A stretch of DNA of 64,000 bases from positions 62,001 through 126,000 of the forward strand of contig NZ_SCMK01000001.1 in NCBI RefSeq assembly GCF_005503355.1, in the 5' to 3' direction. Shown piece after piece: positions 60,232-64,000 of the stretch. The position numbers and the translations under genes were made by a program. Positions within the stretch are counted from its first letter, which is position 1; each line of letters begins with the position of its first letter. Source of the stretch: Sphingomonas sp. 1F27F7B (lineage in GTDB: Bacteria; Pseudomonadota; Alphaproteobacteria; Sphingomonadales; Sphingomonadaceae). Under the pieces are notes generated by a model. The model was not told where the DNA came from. It saw nothing but the letters and a program-made list of their open reading frames with translations, and made no database searches.

Positions 60232-61214
60232 TTCGCCAGCAGCCGCGCCGCCAGCGGCGCATGATAGCTGAGCACGCCCGAGCAGCCGGCACGGCGAAAG
60301 GCCATCAGCGTCTCGAGCACCAGCGCGTCGCGCTCGCCCGCCCCGGCAGCCGCGGCGGCTTCGATCATCGCATATTCGCCGCTCACCTGATAGGCGAAGA
60401 CCGGCACCTGGAACGCGTCCTTCACGCGCAGGATGATGTCGAGATAGGGCAGCCCGGGCTTGACCATCACGCTGTCCGCGCCCTCGGCCAGGTCGAGCGC
60501 GACTTCGCGCAGGGCTTCCTCGGCATTGGCCGGGTCCATCTGATAGGTCTTCTTGTCGCCCTTGAGCAGCCCGCGGCTGCCGACCGCGTCGCGGAACGGG
60601 CCGTAGAAAGCCGAGGCATATTTGGCGGCATAGGCCATGATCTGGACGTTGACATGGCCGTTCGCCTCAAGCGCGCCGCGGATCGCGCCCACGCGGCCGT
60701 CCATCATGTCCGACGGGGCGACGATATCGGCGCCCGCCTCGGCCTGGAGCAGCGCCTGGTCGACCAGCACCGCGCTGGTCTCGTCGTTCAGGACATAGCC
60801 CTGGGCATCGACGATGCCGTCATGGCCGTGCGCGGTATAGGGATCGAGCGCCACGTCGGTGAGCACGCCGATCTCGGGCACCGCATCCTTGATGGCGCGG
60901 ATCGCCCGGCACATCAGATTGTCGGGGTTGAGCGCCTCGCGCCCGTCATCGGTGCGCAGTTCCCGGGGGGTATTGGGGAAGAGTGCCAGGCACGGAATGC
61001 CGAGGTCGCGCGCCTCCCTCGCCCGCTCGACGATCGCGCGGAGCCCCCAGCGCGAGACGCCGGGCAGCGACGCGATCGGCTCCTCCGCCTCGCCTTCGGT
61101 GACGAAGAGCGGCCAGATCAGGTTCGCCGGAGTGAGCAGGGTTTCCGCGTGCAGCCGGCGGCTCCATTCGGAAGCGCGGGTGCGGCGGAGGCGGAGCGCG
61201 GGATACTGACTCAT
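60228..61214 (-). CDS. hemB: Delta-aminolevulinic acid dehydratase
   Basis: This 328-residue porphobilinogen synthase condenses two 5-aminolevulinate molecules for haem synthesis. The start is YPALRLRRTRASEWSRRLHA. The Schiff-base Lys are in MAYAAKYASAFYGPFRDAVG and ADSVMVKPGLPYLDIILRVK. GVLTDVALDPYTAHGHDGIV marks the metal-site region, with Asp and no Cys cluster, as in the Mg-type alphaproteobacterial enzymes. The GNAT cluster overlaps its stop. Confidence 0.94.
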   Translation of the reverse strand: MSQYPALRLRRTRASEWSRRLHAETLLTPANLIWPLFVTEGEAEEPIASLPGVSRWGLRAIVERAREARDLGIPCLALFPNTPRELRTDDGREALNPDNLMCRAIRAIKDAVPEIGVLTDVALDPYTAHGHDGIVDAQGYVLNDETSAVLVDQALLQAEAGADIVAPSDMMDGRVGAIRGALEANGHVNVQIMAYAAKYASAFYGPFRDAVGSRGLLKGDKKTYQMDPANAEEALREVALDLAEGADSVMVKPGLPYLDIILRVKDAFQVPVFAYQVSGEYAMIEAAAAAGAGERDALVLETLMAFRRAGCSGVLSYHAPLAARLLAK

Positions 61215-61232
61215 GGCCGCGCTGATGCGCCC

Positions 61233-62681
61233 TCAGCAATTGGGTTGCAAGCGTCCCGCGGGCTCGGTGGCGGCGAGCGCCTCCTCCTCCACCGTGGCGG
61301 GCTCGGGCGGCACCTCGAGCACTTCGCTGCGCCAGCGGCCATAGCGATAATAGAGCGCAGCGAGCGTCAGCGAGCAGGCCGATCCGATCGGGAAGGCCAG
61401 CCACAGCGCGTCGCTGCCGAACCAGCGCTGGCCGAGCACCGCGAAGCCGAAGCGGATCGGGAAGAGCGTGATCGCCAGGATGACCAGGGGCGGCACGGTG
61501 GCGCCATTGGCCCGCACGGTGGAGAACAGCACCATGGTCGCCCCGAACATCACGAAGGTCCAGCTGGCGAGCAGCTGGATGTGGCGGGCGATCGGGATCG
61601 CCGGGCTGTCGCCGCCGACGAACAGCGCCATCACCGGGCGATCGAACAGCAGGATCGCGACGATCACGACCAGGGTGATCGCCGTGTTGTAGACGAGGCC
61701 CGCGCGGGTGATGGCGTTCACCCGGTCCCACCGGCCCGCGCCGATATTCTGCGCGGCCATGCTCGACACGGCGACGCCGATCGCCATCGCCGGCATCTGG
61801 ATATAGGTCCAGAGCTGCTGCGAGACGGCATAGGCCGCGGCGGTGTCGACGCCCAGGCGATTGACCAGCCCGATCATGGTGAGGCCGGCGGTGGACATGA
61901 CGAGCATCTGCGCGCCCATCGGCAGCCCCTTGGCGACGATGGTGCGGACCAGCGCCCGTTCGGGGATCAGGTAATGCAGCTCATGGCCGCGCAGCCGCAC
62001 TGGCAGGTCGCGCCAATAGACGTAGACCAGCAGCCCGAAGGACGAGACCAACCCGGCGATCAGCGTCGCGGTGGCCGAGCCGGCGATGCCCATGCGGGGG
62101 AACGGGCCGATGCCTTCGATCAGCAGCGGGTTCAGGCCCGCGTCGATCGTGACGCTGAGCACCATGAACCACAGCGGCGTGATCGAATCGCCGGTGCCCC
62201 GCAGGCTCATCTGGATGAGCACGCCCAGCATGCTGAACGGCAGGCCGAGGAAGATTACGCGCAGATAGTCGCGCGCCATGTCCTGCGCCTCGCCGGGAGT
62301 GGCAAGCAGGCGGAGGATCTGCGGGGCGAACAGCCAGCCGAGGATCGCGATCACCACGGCGCCGCCCATCACCAGCCCGATCGCCGAGCCGAAGGCGCGC
62401 CGCGCCGCCTCGACGTCGCGCCGGCCCATCGACTGGCCGATCAGGATGGTCGCTGCCATGCCGAAGCCGAACACCGCCGAAAACATCAGGAACATGATGA
62501 TGTTGGCGTTGGCGGTGGCCGCCAGCGCCTGCTCCCCCAGGAAGCGGCCGACCCAGATCGAGTTGATCGAACCGTTGAGCGACTGGAGGATGTTCGAGCC
62601 GAGCGTGGGCAGCGCGAACAGCAGCAGCGTCCGGCTGATCGGGCCCTGGGTCAGGTCGTGGCGTTGGGGGGGACCGGCCAT
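61233..62681 (-). CDS. MATE-family multidrug/toxin exporter
   Basis: This 482-residue polytopic protein has twelve hydrophobic segments and MATE signatures (LFALPTLGSNILQSLNGSIN, SIWVGRFLGEQALAATANAN, ATILIGQSMGRRDVEAARRA). The ATG at 62681 is used; the frame is open to 62738. It exports cationic compounds using Na+ or H+. Eighteen bases separate it from hemB. Confidence 0.9.
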   Translation of the reverse strand: MAGPPQRHDLTQGPISRTLLLFALPTLGSNILQSLNGSINSIWVGRFLGEQALAATANANIIMFLMFSAVFGFGMAATILIGQSMGRRDVEAARRAFGSAIGLVMGGAVVIAILGWLFAPQILRLLATPGEAQDMARDYLRVIFLGLPFSMLGVLIQMSLRGTGDSITPLWFMVLSVTIDAGLNPLLIEGIGPFPRMGIAGSATATLIAGLVSSFGLLVYVYWRDLPVRLRGHELHYLIPERALVRTIVAKGLPMGAQMLVMSTAGLTMIGLVNRLGVDTAAAYAVSQQLWTYIQMPAMAIGVAVSSMAAQNIGAGRWDRVNAITRAGLVYNTAITLVVIVAILLFDRPVMALFVGGDSPAIPIARHIQLLASWTFVMFGATMVLFSTVRANGATVPPLVILAITLFPIRFGFAVLGQRWFGSDALWLAFPIGSACSLTLAALYYRYGRWRSEVLEVPPEPATVEEEALAATEPAGRLQPNC

Positions 62682-62753
62682 GGCGCTCGCTCTGGTTGGA
62701 GTCGGCGGAAGGGACCTCCCGCCTCTCCTCACCAGCACCGGGCGGCGGTCAGG

Positions 62754-63794
62754 TCAAGCCGTGCGGACACGCCGGCGGCGCATGGCCCAGAGCGCGACCA
62801 TGCCCAGCGCGAACAGGCCGACCGCCTCTTCCGGGATCGGGCTCGGATCGCCGCCGCCCGGATTGGTGGTGCCCGGCGGGGTATAGGTGCCGGTATAGGT
62901 GCCGAGGTGGAACTCGCCGTTCTGGACGAGGCTGCCGAACACCGCCGAGCCCTGGATATAGTTGCCGGTGGTCGCCGCCGCGTTCGGCGCGAGCACCGAT
63001 CCGCCCCAGGCGGTGGTGACGTTCAGCGTCTTCGCATCGGGGAAGTTCCAGATGACATGCTGGCCCAGCCCCTGGGTACCGCCGAGGAAATTGTCGTTGA
63101 GCGTCACGTTCGCGCCGCTGACGTTGACGATCGCGGTGTCGGCGCCGTTCAGGTTGAACTGGATCTCGCCGATCTTGTCGAGATCGGCGGCGCTGATGTT
63201 GAACACCGCCACGCCGCTGGCATTCGGCACCGCGTTGAAGGTGCCGCGATTGCCGGCGATCACGAGGTTCGAATTGCCGTCGAGCCCGCCCAGCGTGCGC
63301 GACAAGTCGGTCAGGCTGCTGGTGAGCAGGCTGCCCTGCTGCTTGAGATTGACCGAAAAGGCCGGATCGCTGACCGACAGGCCCGACTGCACCGTGTTCT
63401 GGTTGACGTTGGTATTGGCGATCGTGCCGCCCACCTTCACCGTCTGCGCCGGACCGTTGAGGTTGAAGCCGCTGTTGACGTTGCCGCCGATCACCGCGCC
63501 CGAACCGTTGTTGAGGTTCTTGGTTGAACCGTTGACGTCGCCCACCACGGTGAGGCCGGGCACGCCGAGCGTGCTCGGGGCGGGATTGCCGATCTGATAG
63601 TTGGAGGAATTGCCGTTGAGGTTGCCGCCGACAAAGGTCCGCCCCTCGACTTCCGACGAGGAGGTCAGGTCGCCCAGCACGACCAGGTTCCAGGTGCGCA
63701 GGGCGTCGAGCCCGGCAATGGACTGGGCCGAAGCGGGCGCGGCGGCCAACAGCGCCGCCACGGCGACGCCGGCGGGAAGCAGGAAGCGGTTCAT
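62754..63794 (-). CDS. Choice-of-anchor A protein with PEP-CTERM-like tail
   Basis: This 346-residue exported protein has a signal peptide (MNRFLLPAGVAVAALLAAAP), then a choice-of-anchor A domain with WNLVVLGDLTSSSEVEGRTF, VGGNLNGNSSNYQIGN and GGSVLAPNAAATTGNYIQGS. It ends in a sorting-type tail: Pro-rich linker, PIPEEAVGL, a hydrophobic helix (LFALGMVALWAM) and RRRRVR. Asn-rich repeats suggest an extracellular matrix or surface role. An exosortase would cleave the tail. The usual VPEP is PIPEE here. Confidence 0.85.
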   Translation of the reverse strand: MNRFLLPAGVAVAALLAAAPASAQSIAGLDALRTWNLVVLGDLTSSSEVEGRTFVGGNLNGNSSNYQIGNPAPSTLGVPGLTVVGDVNGSTKNLNNGSGAVIGGNVNSGFNLNGPAQTVKVGGTIANTNVNQNTVQSGLSVSDPAFSVNLKQQGSLLTSSLTDLSRTLGGLDGNSNLVIAGNRGTFNAVPNASGVAVFNISAADLDKIGEIQFNLNGADTAIVNVSGANVTLNDNFLGGTQGLGQHVIWNFPDAKTLNVTTAWGGSVLAPNAAATTGNYIQGSAVFGSLVQNGEFHLGTYTGTYTPPGTTNPGGGDPSPIPEEAVGLFALGMVALWAMRRRRVRTA

Positions 63795-63913
63795 GGCGAC
63801 TCCGAGGGATTAACGACTCGGAGTTTGGTTAGGGGCACGAAGCGCCCTGAAGATATTGAGAAGCTTGGTTAACGGCGTCCCGATTCGGGAGTTGCGACGA
63901 ATGGACGCGCCTT

Positions 63914-63957
63914 CGCCGGAAATGCCATCCTCGCACGCGCGGGAATGGCGTTTCGGG
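63914..63957. terminator. Imperfect hairpin after the gene at the right edge
   Basis: GAAATGCCAT and ATGGCGTTTC form a 10-bp stem with one G.U, extended by CCG/CGG and flanking GC pairs. It lies just past the 63959 stop on the minus strand and supports a real gene end there. Confidence 0.5.
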
Positions 63958-63958
63958 A

Positions 63959-64000
63959 TCAGCCCAGTCGCGCCAGCGCGGCGCCGAGACGCTCCGCCTC
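63959..64000 (-). CDS. C-terminal end of a gene cut by the window edge
   Basis: The minus strand reads EAERLGAALARLG followed by TGA (63961-63959), with good GC3 and a hairpin just after. Only 13 residues are visible, so no family can be named. Confidence 0.4.
   Translation of the reverse strand, partial: EAERLGAALARLG

Noticed and set aside
60261..63527. Very long plus-strand open frame (1088 codons) opposite hemB, the MATE gene and the anchor protein
   Set aside because: It is antisense to three well-supported genes and its translation is low-complexity Arg/Gly/His/Asp-rich, the usual shadow of high-GC coding DNA.
1..64000. CRISPR arrays, rRNA genes and insertion sequences
   Set aside because: No regularly spaced repeats, rRNA sequence or transposase gene was found on either strand by reading.

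Overview
The window looks like a chromosomal segment of a high-GC alphaproteobacterium of the Sphingomonas group. The evidence is the AST arginine genes beside an M20 hydrolase, a DUF481 porin-like protein, a dispersed intergenic repeat whose translation contains VIPAKAG, and the style of the Trb conjugation genes. A 46 kb integrative and conjugative element (ICE) sits in the middle of ordinary chromosome. All identifications come from reading the sequence and its translations; no database search was run.

Left chromosomal flank (1-9362): a 2-oxoacid:ferredoxin oxidoreductase alpha subunit (cut by the window edge), a histone-deacetylase-fold hydrolase, rppH, a DUF481 outer-membrane protein, an arginine-catabolism operon (M20 hydrolase, astA, astB), a small membrane protein, and a sensor-kinase-like gene whose H-box lacks the phosphoacceptor histidine. 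A strong terminator at 9326-9362 is best explained as the terminator of the tRNA-Arg gene that now lies 46 kb away.

ICE (9363-55454): it is bounded by an 8-bp repeat (AATGGCGC) and inserted at the 3' end of tRNA-Arg(ACG). The left cargo (9.4-26.8 kb) begins with a cluster of truncated genes: a hydrolase lacking its signal peptide, a fragment of a sulfide:quinone-oxidoreductase-like gene, two truncated YeeE genes and a truncated VTT gene. It continues with an exported catalase-peroxidase, an MgtC/DUF4010 membrane protein, a VIT/CCC1 transporter, a cytochrome b561, a two-component system, an RND heavy-metal-type efflux operon ending in an MlaA-like gene, and a LysR regulator. Four copies of CGTCAG-N5-CGTCAG precede these units and probably bind the local response regulator. 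The conjugation core (26.8-43.8 kb, mostly minus strand) holds trbBCDEJKLFGI, traG, a DUF3363 relaxase, a lytic transglycosylase, traF and small accessory genes, with a candidate oriT near 41.14 kb. The maintenance and accessory part (43.9-55.5 kb) holds DUF2285-type and XRE regulators, DUF932, an unrecognised two-gene membrane module, DUF736, a gene broken by one nonsense codon, a ParB-like protein, a toxin-antitoxin pair and a large serine recombinase. Long structured leaders precede the DUF932, DUF736 and ParB genes; the ParB leader looks like a transcription attenuator.

Right chromosomal flank (55449-64000): tRNA-Arg, a small lipoprotein, a membrane-fused spermidine-synthase-like protein, three tandem GNAT acetyltransferases overlapping hemB, a MATE exporter, a choice-of-anchor-A PEP-CTERM-like protein, and the tail of one more gene at the edge.
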